Under the pieces are notes generated by a model. The model made no database searches. It was not told where the DNA came from and saw only the letters and a list, made by a program, of their open reading frames with translations. Position numbers and translations under genes: made by a program. Shown here piece after piece: positions 20,601 through 30,693 of a stretch of 64,000 nt of DNA. The DNA lies in NCBI GenBank assembly GCA_023014365.1, contig JAEBUN010000022.1, forward strand, positions 310,001-374,000, given 5' to 3'. The number at the start of each line of letters is the position of its first letter. Within the stretch, counting starts at the first letter, position 1. This stretch comes from Lepiota brunneoincarnata (Eukaryota > Basidiomycota > Agaricomycetes > Agaricales > Agaricaceae).

Positions 20601-21187
20601 GTGGGCTCTAGTGTGGAGATGTGGTTGAGTTGGTCGTTGTAGATCCAATCGGGTTCCATGGATTGGATGAGTTCTCGGAATGTAGTGTTGTCCCAACGTT
20701 CGTTTCTCCAGCGTAGTTGTTTGGCATCCCAGTCGATGTCTGGGTTGTGTTCTGCGAGCCAAGGGAATCCAAGGATGAGTCTTGGGCTTCCGAGGGAGAC
20801 TACTTTTGGTTTGATCTCCATATTCTTCCCATTAACCGTTAGGTTGAGGGTCGTGTAGTGGGTGGCTGTTCCATTTTCGTTAACAGATCCGTCGGCATTT
20901 CGTACTTCGATGGGTCGGTCGAGGGGTATTGTTTTGAATGAATGTTGTTTGACCATTCCGGGATCAATGAAGTTTCCTGCTGCTCCTGAGTCGAGTAGGG
21001 CAAGTAGTTCCACGCTTTCGGGTCCTTCCTTAGTGGACTTGTGTTTTCGGATTCGACAGGGTAGATGTATTACGCGTGCTGACGATTCCTGTAATTTTAC
21101 AACATTAATATCATTTTGTGAATAGGAAAGGGAAGGAGGTCTTTGTGGAGGGCTAGACGTGGTGGCTAGTCTCCTTAGGCAAAATCC
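17519..21187 (-). CDS. E1 pol polyprotein (PR-RT-RNaseH-INT-chromodomain), intact
   Basis: The frame opens at 21187, 13 bases before the gag stop ends, and runs uninterrupted to 17519, so it would be made as Gag-Pol by a -1 shift. Domains in order: aspartic protease (LLDSGAAGNFID near 20995); reverse transcriptase with VYMDDILIHA near 19940; RNase H (IECDASLFASGAVL); integrase zinc domain (H...AGHPG...CGACQQ) near 18800; integrase core with MDLITDLP, SDRDPRF and TAYHPQTDGQTERFNQE; and a C-terminal chromodomain (EEYEVESILRHRKFR...LVRWKGYLPTEDSWEPEANL) near 17800. All key catalytic residues that I can see are present. The last 119 bases overlap ORF3, which is in the +1 frame. It is a chromovirus by the chromodomain. 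Confidence 0.95.
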   Translation of the reverse strand, partial: GFCLRRLATTSSPPQRPPSLSYSQNDINVVKLQESSARVIHLPCRIRKHKSTKEGPESVELLALLDSGAAGNFIDPGMVKQHSFKTIPLDRPIEVRNADGSVNENGTATHYTTLNLTVNGKNMEIKPKVVSLGSPRLILGFPWLAEHNPDIDWDAKQLRWRNERWDNTTFRELIQSMEPDWIYNDQLNHISTLEPTSFEEINFKASASQFLAVQHGEKKNDDPRKVVPTEFHEYLPVFSKKQAERFPPQRPWDHKIELKESFKPIAMKSYRLSLNEEKELDTFLEENLQKGYIRPSESPMASPFFFVGKKDGKLRPCQDYRYLNEHTVKNAYNLPLISHILDKLRGSRYFTKLDVRAGYNNIRIRKGDEWKGAFRTPRGLFEPTVMFFGMCNSPATFQTMMDSLFRKLIDNGGVIVYMDDILIHAKTKQELRRLTREVLKILKDNDLYLKTEKCEFERQRLEYLGVIITPDSVSMDPAKLKGIAEWPTPTTPRDVRKFIGFCNFYRKFIHQYATWAKPLNALMSKTKKFEWTEECQNAFDTLKRKFQSEPVLMVPDRDKPFEIECDASLFASGAVLLQRDNNGVKHPVAYFSKGFSPAERNYHCSEQELFAIIRALKEWRHHIEGSSHKTIVWSDHDNLRRWRKPEDLSRRQARWIAYMQRFDIEIRHIPGKKNGPADALSRRPDHEPKTRDNKQVVALPDKFFTPEQPQHIHIIDENTKKEIKELWKKKKQTDIAQEDDSGHPRVQGKLFIPQDLHLRRRLLQRVHDSPTAGHPGIAETTRKLQEYAYWPGMRSFVKNYVKGCGACQQYKINRHPLKPPLQPIPGPRSTRPFSNISMDLITDLPPDGPHDSILVVVDQLTKGIILEPTAKTANADKIAEILIKRLFSRFGLPEKVLSDRDPRFAAKSMKEFHKQLGIEQALSTAYHPQTDGQTERFNQEIELYLGIYCSSNPNKWVKALPLLEYVHNSKTHAEHQHTPFELLYGSSPKGFPTSEEPTNIPAIGEKFKYLAKIRQEAQAAHEQARLKMAARYNRPDINLKVGQKVWLDNRNLPIQYASKKLAQRREGPFTITRKLGPVTYELKLPIKWKIHNKFHASLLMPAEENDTHGEYNTAPPPDLVNGEEEYEVESILRHRKFRNKYQFLVRWKGYLPTEDSWEPEANLENAKEVIEEYKRAHKLDNPTNDPTTQHSSNHSRPPRARQRWTPSHPGKNHIPGEPRRRK

Positions 21188-22300
21188 TTAACCAGAGGGG
21201 CATCTGGGTGGTTGGATTCGTTTGCAAAATGTTCGTAGATGTCCTCGACTTCTTCGTCGGTTGCATCTTCTAGTATGTTGTATAGCGAGTTCTTTTTCCT
21301 GTAGCTTGCTTGTCTTCTTCTGGATATCGCATTTGACCGGTTTCTGGCATCCAAATTGCGGGGTAATTCGGATCGGCGATATATTGTCTTCTTGGTGGGG
21401 CATTCGCGGGCGAAGTGTCCAGTCTTGCGGCAGTTGAAGCATCTCTTTTCTTTGAGATCCTTTCTTTGGGCGTCCGTGAGGATTGCATTGAGGGCTTCGC
21501 GGGTGCGTTCTTGTACCAACTGGTGGAGTCTGTCTTCTTCGGTCTCCTCGTCTTCATCAGCTTCCTCGGCGAGTAGATCTGGCTCGTCCTCAAAGTCGAG
21601 GTTGTAGACTGCTTCGGCGAGTTGGTCAATATCCATTGCGTTAGGGTCTGTTGCTTGATAGGGCAGTGGGACACGGCGCGTAAAAGCATTTCTTTTCCCT
21701 TTAAATGGGCGAGTGCGCGAAGTCGTTGGAAACGAGGGAGTTCCTCGAGTTTGCATATAGTCGCGTTGAGTTTGTAGTATTTGATATGCTGTTCAAGCTT
21801 GCTTGAACCAGTCGCTGAGTTTGTTTCCTGGATTGAGGCTAATTGTCTTGATTGCGACGGGGCGATCCAGCCCGTTCTTGAAATAGTTGACCGCCGCCAC
21901 TCCATCTCCAAGGTCGGCCTGGTAGGCAAGTATCTGGAACTGGGATATGTAATCGTCGATATATCGTCCATTCTGTTTGAGGTGGCGGATTCTGTCCATT
22001 GCAGTCGGCGGGGACATTGTTTGGGGCGAAGGATGTATCGAGTCCTTCGAGAAATTTCTTCCATGTCGGAAGGGTCTGGCTTCCATCAAGTTCTTTGTTT
22101 GATTCCAAGAATGCTCCTCTCCATGTTGCGGCAGGGCCGGTGGACATGTATGAAAGGGCGAATTGTATCTTGGTCTTGTCATCGGAAAAGGCTCCTGGCT
22201 TTGCATCGATGTATAGTTGTACTGCATCCTTCCAGAGGCGGAAGTAGTCGGTCTCTCCATTAAAGGTTGGGGGTGTGTTAATTTTTGCGGAGGAGGCCAT
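21175..22300 (-). pseudogene. E1 gag with one frameshift and one TGA
   Basis: The capsid domain starts at ATG 22300 (MASSAKINTPPTFNGETDYF...), continues to APNNVPAD near 22005, and then shifts frame by one base into AMDRIRHLKQNGRYIDDYISQF. The frame is stopped by TGA just before 21790, where the neighbouring context WFKQA_TAYQIL suggests an Arg codon (CGA). It resumes and ends at 21175-21177 after a zinc knuckle, CFNCRKTGHFAREC (C-X2-C-X4-H-X4-C). Gag would form the particle and bind RNA. The stop codon follows GAT TTT GCC, and pol is in the -1 frame there. The two lesions would block a full-length product unless they are read through or are sequence errors. Confidence 0.85.
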
Positions 22301-23214
22301 ATTGTTAATGTCAGAGGTTGTGGATTCCTCGTCGGAAGTGTGAATAGACCCGGTAGTGGGGCTAACTTCGGATGGTTCGGATTGTACAGGGGAACTGGAT
22401 CGAGGCGGTGAATGTACCGGTGATCCAAGTGGTGATGTGAGGGGTGAGAATGTTCTTGAGGGTTTCTGTTGCGAAGTGTTGTCGCTAGTTCTTGTACTTG
22501 TTGAGGGTTGAGGACCGGAGGATGGGGTAGATGTTCTATGAATCGGCTCCCCGAGCTTTGAGCGGGTAGAGGTGGCAGTTCTTTCAGGTGGTGGTTGTTT
22601 AGGTAGGGATTGAAGAACTGATGCTGGGGGTGCTGGGTATCCTGGGTCTTCTGTTCGACGTTGAACTCTCTCGGTAGGTTGTGTAGGGTACGGTGCGGAA
22701 CCAGAGGGTGAACGAGTGAGGGGTATAGGTTTTGCTTTCTTTTTAGGGTCCGTGGTGGAGGGGGTGTGAAGTCGGGTTCGGAGTCGGTTGTCGACCAGTC
22801 AGAACTGTTGGATTCTTCGTAGTCGGTGGCAAGGGGGTCGTTTCGGTTTGTAGACAGGGTGAAGAGGGAAGAAGTCGAAGGTGAAGGTGAGGGTGAATAA
22901 ACAACGCTTGCAGGGTGCGTTATCCCAATCGACGCTTGAAGGTGCGGATGACCTGTATACAACGCTTACGGGTGCGTTATCCCAATCAACACTTAAAGGT
23001 GTGGATGACCTATCAACGCTTTCGGTGCGTCTGACCAAGGGTGCAGAGGGTATGGTGGCCTGCTCTACGGGGGTGTATCACCGGACAGCGACAAGGCGTG
23101 TCGTCAGATACGGTTGGCACTCGGATAGCGATAAAGCGTATCGTCTGCCGGTGTGGAAGGGTAGCGACAAGGCGTACCGATACCACGGGGTGTACGATGG
23201 AGGTTGTCCAAAGG
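22301..23214 (-). other. E1 leader with proline-rich open frame
   Basis: A minus-strand frame from 22962 is open to 21793 and its first part is rich in Pro, His and Ser. The forward strand at 22900-23220 has direct repeats of about 60 bases (CGCTT...GGTGCG...TTATCCCAATC, and AGCGA(C/T)AA(A/G)GCGTA units). The proline-rich frame may be an N-terminal gag extension, since E2 and E3 also have Pro-rich coding upstream of gag, but its start is not clear. Confidence 0.4.
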
Positions 23215-23226
23215 AAGCTTTAATCT
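23215..23226 (-). other. E1 self-primer binding site
   Basis: Read in sense, two bases after the 5' LTR, AGATTAAAGCTT is exactly complementary over 12 bases to AAGCTTTAATCT in the LTR (sense 23409 to 23398), 35 bases past the TATA box. No usual tRNA primer site (such as TGGTATCAGAGC) is present. It fits Tf1/sushi-type self-priming. Confidence 0.8.
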
Positions 23227-23228
23227 AA

Positions 23229-23926
23229 TGTTATGATCCGTGCTCCTTCTGTATCCGAGGATAACTGGAGACGGCCTTCAATCACTCTACAAGGTGTCCG
23301 AGACGGTTGGCCTTATAGAGCTTAGTGGATCGCACTCAATGAGATAACGAGGGAAGACGCCAAGTTAAGGCAGAGAGGTAAACGACCGCTGTTAACAAGA
23401 TTAAAGCTTGAGGCTTTAATCTCTACTTGTACAGGCCTTATATACCTATGAGATGCTATATACTCGTTATAGGTTACTTGGCTGTTCTACTGGTCGTGCG
23501 CAGTCCTGACCATGATGCACATCCTGGGTGATGGCATCCTAGCGTTATTTATATTACAATGAGTCAGTACTCTCGCTACTGCTGTGCGATGTTCCATCGC
23601 TTTCCTCTGACTCATAATCTCCTTCTCCCGATTGTATCTCCATGGAGTCTTCTCCATTCTCGCTCTCCATTCTCTCGGTGCTTCCATCCGTATCGGAGGT
23701 TGGATCGGTTGATCCATGGTTATCTTCCTCGTCCTCGGGGTATTCCAATATATCCTCCAAGGTTATCTCCATTCCTGCTTCTCTCGCCAGGTCCTGCATG
23801 GCGGTGTAGTATTCCCCTTCCTCGTCTTCGTATTCTTGTGCCCGTAGTTGATCTGTAGTCTCCTGTACCCATCTTGTAAAGTCGAACAGTAATTCTTGTT
23901 CCTCCCGGTCTGGACTGTTCATAACA
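23229..23926 (-). repeat. E1 5' LTR
   Basis: The sense strand begins TGTTATGAACAG at 23926 and ends GATCATAACA at 23229. A TATA box (TATATAAGG) starts at 23444 in sense. A hairpin-forming AGATTAAAGC/GCTTTAATCT pair follows, and its second arm AAGCTTTAATCT starts 35 bases after the TATA box. The U3 part (23926-23554) encodes the acidic tail described under the 3' LTR. It appears identical to 15683-16380. Confidence 0.93.
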
Positions 23927-23954
23927 CTTTGGTTCCTCTTTACCAGAAAAGACA

Positions 23955-25606
23955 TTGTTGCCCATCATGGGTAGTTATTTCAAAGCCAGGACAGACTGTC
24001 CTAACCCTCATATTTCCCAAACTGGTTCTGGATCTCCAGGACCCTCTCAACCATCTGTTACCCCATGTGCCACCCCATCTACTCCTCGCCCTACTCCTTC
24101 TTTTCGCATTCCTTTGTCTTCTCCTGAGTCCAACCAACCCATATACACAACCCCGCCTGAACCAGTGGATACCACCATTCATGTAGCCACTCAGATTACT
24201 GAACTGTCACCCGTTGAACTGCCCCAACTCCCTTTTGGTCTGCCTGAAGCAACCACAAGTACAGGAGGTCCCTTACACTTTCCTATCCGTCAGATTGAAC
24301 CCGGACACTACCAGCTCCCCCATACCTTACAACCCTTCCCACCACTCTCACCTCCTTCTGAACCCATGTCTGAAACTATGGGAGACCTGCCAGCTAATCA
24401 GCCACTGTCCAGTCCATCAAGACCACCCGGAGGACCACCAGGACCACCTGGACCAACTGGAAGCCTCTTCCCACCATGAGACTGATCGACATCACCACCA
24501 CTGCAACAACATATAATGGCTACAAAGAATTATCATTTGAGAAACTGACACCATTCGACGGTAATCGCAAGAACTTCCAAGAGTTCATTAACTCTGTAGC
24601 ACTTTACCTCTATGGTAATGCCGACATCTATAATACCGACGACAAGAAGATTGTATTCTTCTTATCCTTGCTTAAAACCAGCAAAGCCAGCAACTGGAAG
24701 AACCAGTACTTCCAGTCAAAACAAACATGGGGAATGTTTACCCCTGGATTGTACAAAGAACTTGTCAAAGAGTTCACCAAAGCATTCTTGCCTGTCGACG
24801 TCCCATCCCAAGCATTCCACGACCTCAACACCCTCTGTCAAGGATCTCGTAATGTCGAAGACATCATTGCAGAGTTCAAGACTCTTGTCCACCACTCAGG
24901 ACTTACAGAAGATCATGCTCTCATAGAAAAGTTCCAAAACATTATCAACCGGAACCTCACCTATAAAATCCTTACCAATCTGAACCCACCCAACATCATA
25001 AATGAATGGTACCACCGCACTGTTCAGATCAACCACAACTGGTGCACTGCTTCCACAATCCTCAGACCACATCCAGGATTCCGCCCATGTCCCACTCTCA
25101 CTAATAACTATCACTGTACACAACAACTGTATCGCCGACCGCAACAACAGTCTTCCTACACTGGACCAAACTGTCACTACCAATTCTGCCCATCATGTGA
25201 TCCAAACGCTATGGAGATCGACAACATGTACCTTAATGAAGGTCCCAAATATTATCCTTCTTTTAATATCCCTGGTGATCCACACCCTGATCAAGAAGAA
25301 GCCAAAGAAAACCAACCAAATCATTTCCCCCACAATGATGACATCGATATCAACACTGTCTTTACACCTGAAGAAAAGCATGCCTACAAGAAAGGCTTGT
25401 GCTTCTGTTGTTTCAAACCCGGTCACATCTCCTGCATGTGTCCCAATGTAGCTAAACTGCAACCAAAAATCGATAAGGTGACCAACATACAAAACGCATC
25501 CCTTAAAATCCATTCCATCATCGAATCTATTCCCAAAACCAAAGCCATCAAAGTCTACAAGACTTGGTCCAAAGACCCGACTATGCAGCCATTTGCAAAT
25601 TTTTGA
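23955..25606 (+). pseudogene. E3 gag
   Basis: A proline-rich N-terminal frame (23955-24479, with GGPPGPPGPTG near its end) passes by a one-base shift into the capsid frame at 24476: FEKLTPFDGNRKNFQEFINS...FFLSLLKTSKASNWKNQYF. The knuckle CFCCFKPGHISCMC is near 25400 and the frame ends at TGA 25604-25606 straight after AAT TTT. The -1 frame is open across this stop and leads to the protease, as in E1 and E2. The capsid frame itself is open for 376 codons, which is unusual for an element so broken elsewhere. Confidence 0.75.
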
Positions 25607-25835
25607 TTCAGAGGTTCTGTTCAATGCCAGCCCCTCCCAGTTCCCCTCCCTCTTGTAATGTTGTAACTCTCACATCTACCTCAAACAATAAATCCATATA
25701 TCTTCCTTTAAAGGTGCAGAGCCTGAGAGAACAGAAAGATGTCCCACTTATTGCCCTCCTTGGCTCTGGAGCTTGAGGAAATTTCATATCAGAAGACTTC
25801 ATCACCGAACATCGTCTATGGAAGAAAGCACTTCC
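25564..25835 (+). pseudogene. E3 protease start, cut by E2
   Basis: In the -1 frame relative to gag this reads LREQKDVPLIALLGSGA, then TGA (25774-25776), then GNFISEDFITEHRLWKKALPV. The motif should be LLDSGAxGNFI, so the catalytic Asp is Gly and the next residue is a stop. The frame is cut at 25835 by E2; the TSD CTTCC is 25831-25835. Confidence 0.75.
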
Positions 25836-26220
25836 TGTTATCAGAAGCCACATCAGAAGGACGGTTACTTTTAGTTCACATTCCCATGTCACTATGAAAC
25901 CATCAGTAGTGTACATCAGAAGGACTATTCTTAGTATACGCCTCATGTTTTCTTATCTCTGACTCATAGTTACCCCGGTCCAAACTATTATAGTAGGAGC
26001 ATAGCCACACTTAGGAGTATATAAGGATACAGTACAATACCTTGTATCCTTATCTTAGTGTTATAAAGTTCTTGCCTCCTATACCTCTTTGCCATAACCG
26101 GCTGGACTTATAGTGCTTCGTCGTCTCCAAGTCACGCTTAGTAGGACAGGACCAAGTCTGTATAGACATCCTGTGTCGAACTCCATGCTACTCAAGAGCA
26201 AACCCCTAACCCGGGTAACA
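25836..26220 (+). repeat. E2 5' LTR
   Basis: It runs from TGTTATCAGAAG to CCGGGTAACA. The TATA box TATATAAG is at 26018-26025, followed by a hairpin pair (AAGGATAC/GTATCCTT) and TATCTTAGTGTT at 26051-26062, the self-primer sequence. Confidence 0.93.
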
Positions 26221-26221
26221 A

Positions 26222-26233
26222 AACACTAAGATA
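26222..26233 (+). other. E2 self-primer binding site
   Basis: AACACTAAGATA, one base after the LTR, is the exact 12-base complement of TATCTTAGTGTT at 26051-26062, 33 bases past the TATA box. The sequence is unrelated to the ones in E1 and E3, yet the position and length are the same. Confidence 0.8.
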
Positions 26234-26582
26234 CCCTGCTGCTTATCTCTTGCTCACCCTCCACTCTACTCTGCTCTACCAATGTACTGAATACGTCGAG
26301 GTACCCTGGTCGTTCAAAATGACATACAAAAGAAAACCACCTCTCTGTGTAGCCATCACTACGTCCCTCAACCTCTCCCCACCAGAAGACCTGGCTTACC
26401 TACTCATTTTCGTTTTCACTTCTACTGCCACCCTCATCGCCTATCGAATCATCACCCTAGAACTCGAACGTATCACGTGCCCTTGTCACTGCTGCGTCGT
26501 CAGATTGTGGAATCTATACTCAGGGATATCCATCATTGCAACCCAATTTTTCATTCTTCTAGCGATAATTGATTGCTAGACA

Positions 26583-28391
26583 ACAGCCACCACGCCTCCA
26601 AAGAAGTTCTCAGCCTGAGAAACTCCATCACCTCCTCCCAAATTGAGAAGCAGAATCTCAGGACCAGGAACCCAAAACCCGGATCCCAGAAGAAACCCTA
26701 TCCCCACTCAAACACCATCCCCATTCTATCCTCCATCCCCATTTGACTCGCCCACCCCAAGTACATCAATATGTACAAGAACAAGTTTTGCTGATGAACT
26801 AGCAGAATGACAAAGACTACAACACGAAAGAGAATTAAAAGAACACTACGAAGAAGAAGAAAGAAGATGTAAACAAGCCGAAGAGTACCATGCCAAAGGA
26901 GATCCATTAAACGACTACGAGCTCCAAAGACTTAAAAACGCCCTCAAGCAACCAAGAGGACTCTCCACATCAGAAGAAAACTTACTCACACGCCACAAAT
27001 ACGCAGTAAATCAGGGAAGAACCCCCCCACCAGATAATGACTCCGACGTCTATATAACAGACAACAATCAATCGGATCCCGATCCACAACCACCCGCATT
27101 ACCCACGCCAACCGCACCCTTAGCCCTACCAGCTCCCCCTTTACGACCAACACAACCACCATCACCACCACCGCCGCTGCCACCTGGACAATTACAAATA
27201 ATGGCCACCGCACCTACCCCAAAGGAGTTAGGACTCCTCAAACCCATCGCCTTCGATGGAACTAGAAGACTGTTTGAAGATTGGATCTTCCAATGTGAAG
27301 TTTACGTACTTGCCAATGCAACAACGTACAACACAGATCTCACTAGGACTCTATTTGTCCTTTTGACAATGCAATCAGGAGATGCCCGAGCCTGGGCTAG
27401 ACAATACCTCCACGAGAGAAATGCCCAAACGCAACAAGGGCAACCCATAGCCATGGAATCATGGGACAATTTCACTGCCCAACTTAGAGCTGACTTCACC
27501 CTGGCAGACAAACACGCGTACGCGCATACCAGACTTCAAACCCTGCACCAAGCGGGCAAACCAATGACTGAGTTCAACGCTCAGTTCAAAGAACTTGTCC
27601 GTCAATCTGGACTAAATGAAGATTGCACCTTGATCGATCTATACTGCAAGGCAATCGACCGCCGCATTGCCATGAAAATCGATGAATCGGAAAACCCTCC
27701 AACAACTATCGCCGCTTGGTACACCCGAGCCAATAAACTCGACGACAATTTCCACTGAATCAATGCCCTCTACGGCACCCCCAGAAACACGTTCCCCCAA
27801 AGAAATCAATACCAACCCAACCGCAGACCAAACCGCTCAAACAACAACGTACCCTATGCACAGTTCTACCAAAGAAGCAACACTCCACGTTTCACCCCAC
27901 GAGACCCACACGCCATGGAAATAGACCATGCCACAATGGAAGAAGGATTCAAAGATCCTTATCCAGAAATCCCACAACCGGAATATGCCGAAGAAAACTC
28001 TGCACAAGAACCATTGGAGTTAGATGCTGTTGTCACCAGACAACAAATGAAATCATACCAAAACCAGGAATGCTTCCGATGTGGAGCCAAAGATCATTGG
28101 GTTAGTAAATGCCCTCAACCACCACCAGCTAGACGCTTCCCAGGAATGCGCACCAACCCTCCTCGCCCTGCGAGAAACCCCAACCGTCCATTCCTTGGAC
28201 AACAAAACACTCGCCCCAGATTTCTAAACCGGAACGCCCAACAATCGCCACAACGCAAGTATTCCCTTGCCATCGCAGAAGTCGCATCCCAGATGTGCCA
28301 AATGGTTGATGATCTCGACCCTGAACTCCAACAAGAACTCCACTCCGCGCTAGCCAAGGACCCGGAGATGCATCTATTCCAGGATTTTTAA
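26583..28391 (+). pseudogene. E2 gag with two TGA stops
   Basis: An upstream open stretch (about 26640-27198) encodes a Pro-rich part and a charged coiled-coil-like part (QRLQHERELKEHYEEEERR), with TGA at 26808. The capsid domain begins at ATG 27201 (MATAPTPKELGLLKPIAFDG...LFEDWIFQCEVYVLANATTYN), has TGA at 27756 (DNFH_INALYG), and continues in the same frame to CFRCGAKDHWVSKC near 28075 (a C-X2-C-X4-H-X4-C knuckle). It ends at TAA 28389 after GAT TTT. Both stops are one C-to-T change from CGA (Arg). The start codon of the extended form is unknown. Confidence 0.85.
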
Positions 28392-30693
28392 AAAGGAACG
28401 CTATTGACCGATGTGCCCCTGCACGTTCCAGAACTCAGAAGGACATTTCGTACTATCACTCCCAGAAGGACACTTTCTCGATAAACTCTGTACAATTACG
28501 ACTATCCCCGAATAAACGATCCCTTTTCTTACCCATCGAGATTTGGAGTGAACAGACATCAAAACCCGTGGCCATCACTGCCCTGATAGACTCAGGAGCC
28601 CAAGGGAACTTCATCTCCCACAGAGTCATTGAATGACATGGTTATCAAACCAAACGGCTGGACCAACCAATTCCACTCAGTAACGTTGACGGAACTGATA
28701 ATCAACATGGCAAGATCCATGAATACATCAAAATCAGAACCATCATCGATGGAAGAGATTGCACGCTAGAAGCGTACATCACAAACACTAGTGAGAAAGA
28801 CCTCATCATCGGATTTTCCTGGTTGGAACAATACAATCCCGACATCAACTGGAAGACCAAGACATTTTCTTGGAAGCCACAAATTGATCACCAAGACTTT
28901 TCCAAACTCCTCAGAACCCTATGACGACCTGTCAAACTCAACTCCATTGCCATGGACATAATGGCTGGAAAGACCTCCCAACCCGAGGAAAACCCCGAAG
29001 AATACGTCAACCTGTCAAACATTGACCTCGACACCTTCTCTTTGGAAAGAGAAATGAACCCGATGCTTCTAACCCCATTAGAAGTAAATGCCAAAGCGAC
29101 ACATGCCACAACACTCCACAATGAGCAACACAACCCGACAAAATTGGCAAACCAAAAAGGAAAACAACCGGAATCAAACAAGGAACCACCCGAGATCCCT
29201 CGGAGATTCGCCCAATGGGCTAAAATATTCAACAAAAAAGCCTCCGAACGATTCCCACCATCAAGAACGTTTGATCACGAAATCGAACTAAAACTGACAT
29301 TCAAAGCAAAATTGATGAAACCTTATCAAGTGGCACCTGCCGAAGAAAAAGCACTAAAAGAATTCATAGACGAAAACCTCCAAAAAGGCTACATCCGCCC
29401 TTCAAAATCCCCTATGGCATCACCCTTCTTTTTCATTGCCAAGAAAGGAGGAGACCTCCGACCCTGCCAAGACTATTGTTATCTAAACGATCATACCATC
29501 AAAAACGCCTACCCAATCCCCATGATTTCCTCTATCATGGACAAACTCAAAGGAGCTAAGTACTTCACTAAGCTCGACGTCTGCTTAGGATACAATAACG
29601 TCAGAATCAAAGATGGCGATCAATGGAAAGCAGCGTTCAAGACTCCCATGGGTCTTTTCGAACTGACTGTCATGTTTTTCGGACTCTGCAACAGTCCCGC
29701 AACATTCCAACATATGATGGACATGCTCTTCTCCGAAATAATGGAGAAAGGAGGAATCATCATCTACATGGATGATATCCTAATCTACGGCAAAACCCAA
29801 GAAGAAACCGACCGACTCACGGAAAAAGTACTACAGATCCTGCAGGAAAACGACCTCTACCTCAAAATGGAGAAATGCGAATTCAACAAACAACGACTCG
29901 AATACCTCGGCATGATCATCACACCAGACAAGATCAAAATGGATCCCAGAAAACTCAAGGGAATAGAAGACTGGCCAGTACCAAAAACAGTCCGACACGT
30001 TCAGAAATTCATTGGATTTTGTAACTTCTACCGGAAGTTCATCCACAGCTACTCCCACCACACCAAACCCCTGAACCAACTCCTTTCCAAATCAAACAAA
30101 TTTGAATGGAAAGAAGAACAACAGAAAGTGTTCAAAACACTCAAGAATGAATTCTTAAAGGAACCGGTACTCCTCATGCCTGACTCCACAAAACCCTTCG
30201 AAATAGAAGCCGATGCTTCTAAATTTGCATCAGGAGCTGTCCTGTATCAACACGACATCAACAGAATACGGAAACCCGTATCATTTTATTCAAAGACACT
30301 CGGACCAGCAGAATGCAACTACGATATCTACGACAGGGAACTCCTCGCTATTATCCGAGCCCTCAAAGAATGGTGCCACTACCTCCTTGGCAGCCCCCAT
30401 ACCATCTGTATCAGAACGGATCATCAAAACCTAACATACTGGCGCAAACCCCAGAAAATCAACCGCAGACAAGCACGATGGGTCCAGACCCTCACCGACT
30501 ACAACTTCAAATTAGAACATGTCCCAGGATCAAAGATACCTGCACCAGACGCCCTATCAAGACATCCAGACCACATCCCTGATGAGGATAATGATAATGA
30601 AGACGTCACCATGCTTCCAAACAACCTCTTTGTCGCTACCGCTGACATAGAAGATCAAAACCTGATCACAGTACTCCCAGAACACCTCTTTAT
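28382..30693 (+). pseudogene. E2 pol, first part: protease, reverse transcriptase, RNase H
   Basis: The -1 frame relative to gag opens over the gag stop. The protease has ALIDSGAQGNFIS at about 28580; TGA stops follow at 28634 and 28922. From 28952 the frame is open: RT with IYMDDILIYGKTQEE near 29770, RNase H (IEADASKFASGAVLYQ near 30205) and the connection (SRHPDHIPDEDND). The frame runs up to the hAT insertion in ...VLPEHLFI at 30693. The catalytic Asp residues of RT (YMDD) and RNase H are present. Confidence 0.9.

Larger units (their letters stand above)
15683..23926 (-). mobile_element. E1: young full-length chromovirus-type gypsy element, 8244 bp
   Basis: Two 698-bp LTRs (15683-16380 and 23229-23926) show no difference that I could see. 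The element is flanked by the 5-bp duplication CTTTG (15678-15682 and 23927-23931). In sense order from right to left it has: 5' LTR, self-primer site, leader, gag, pol (intact, 1164-codon frame), ORF3 with zinc knuckles, a second frame running into the 3' LTR, purine tract, 3' LTR. It lies in the E3 leader. CpG content is high. The identical LTRs point to recent insertion, although gag has a frameshift and a TGA, and ORF3 has one TGA. Confidence 0.95.
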
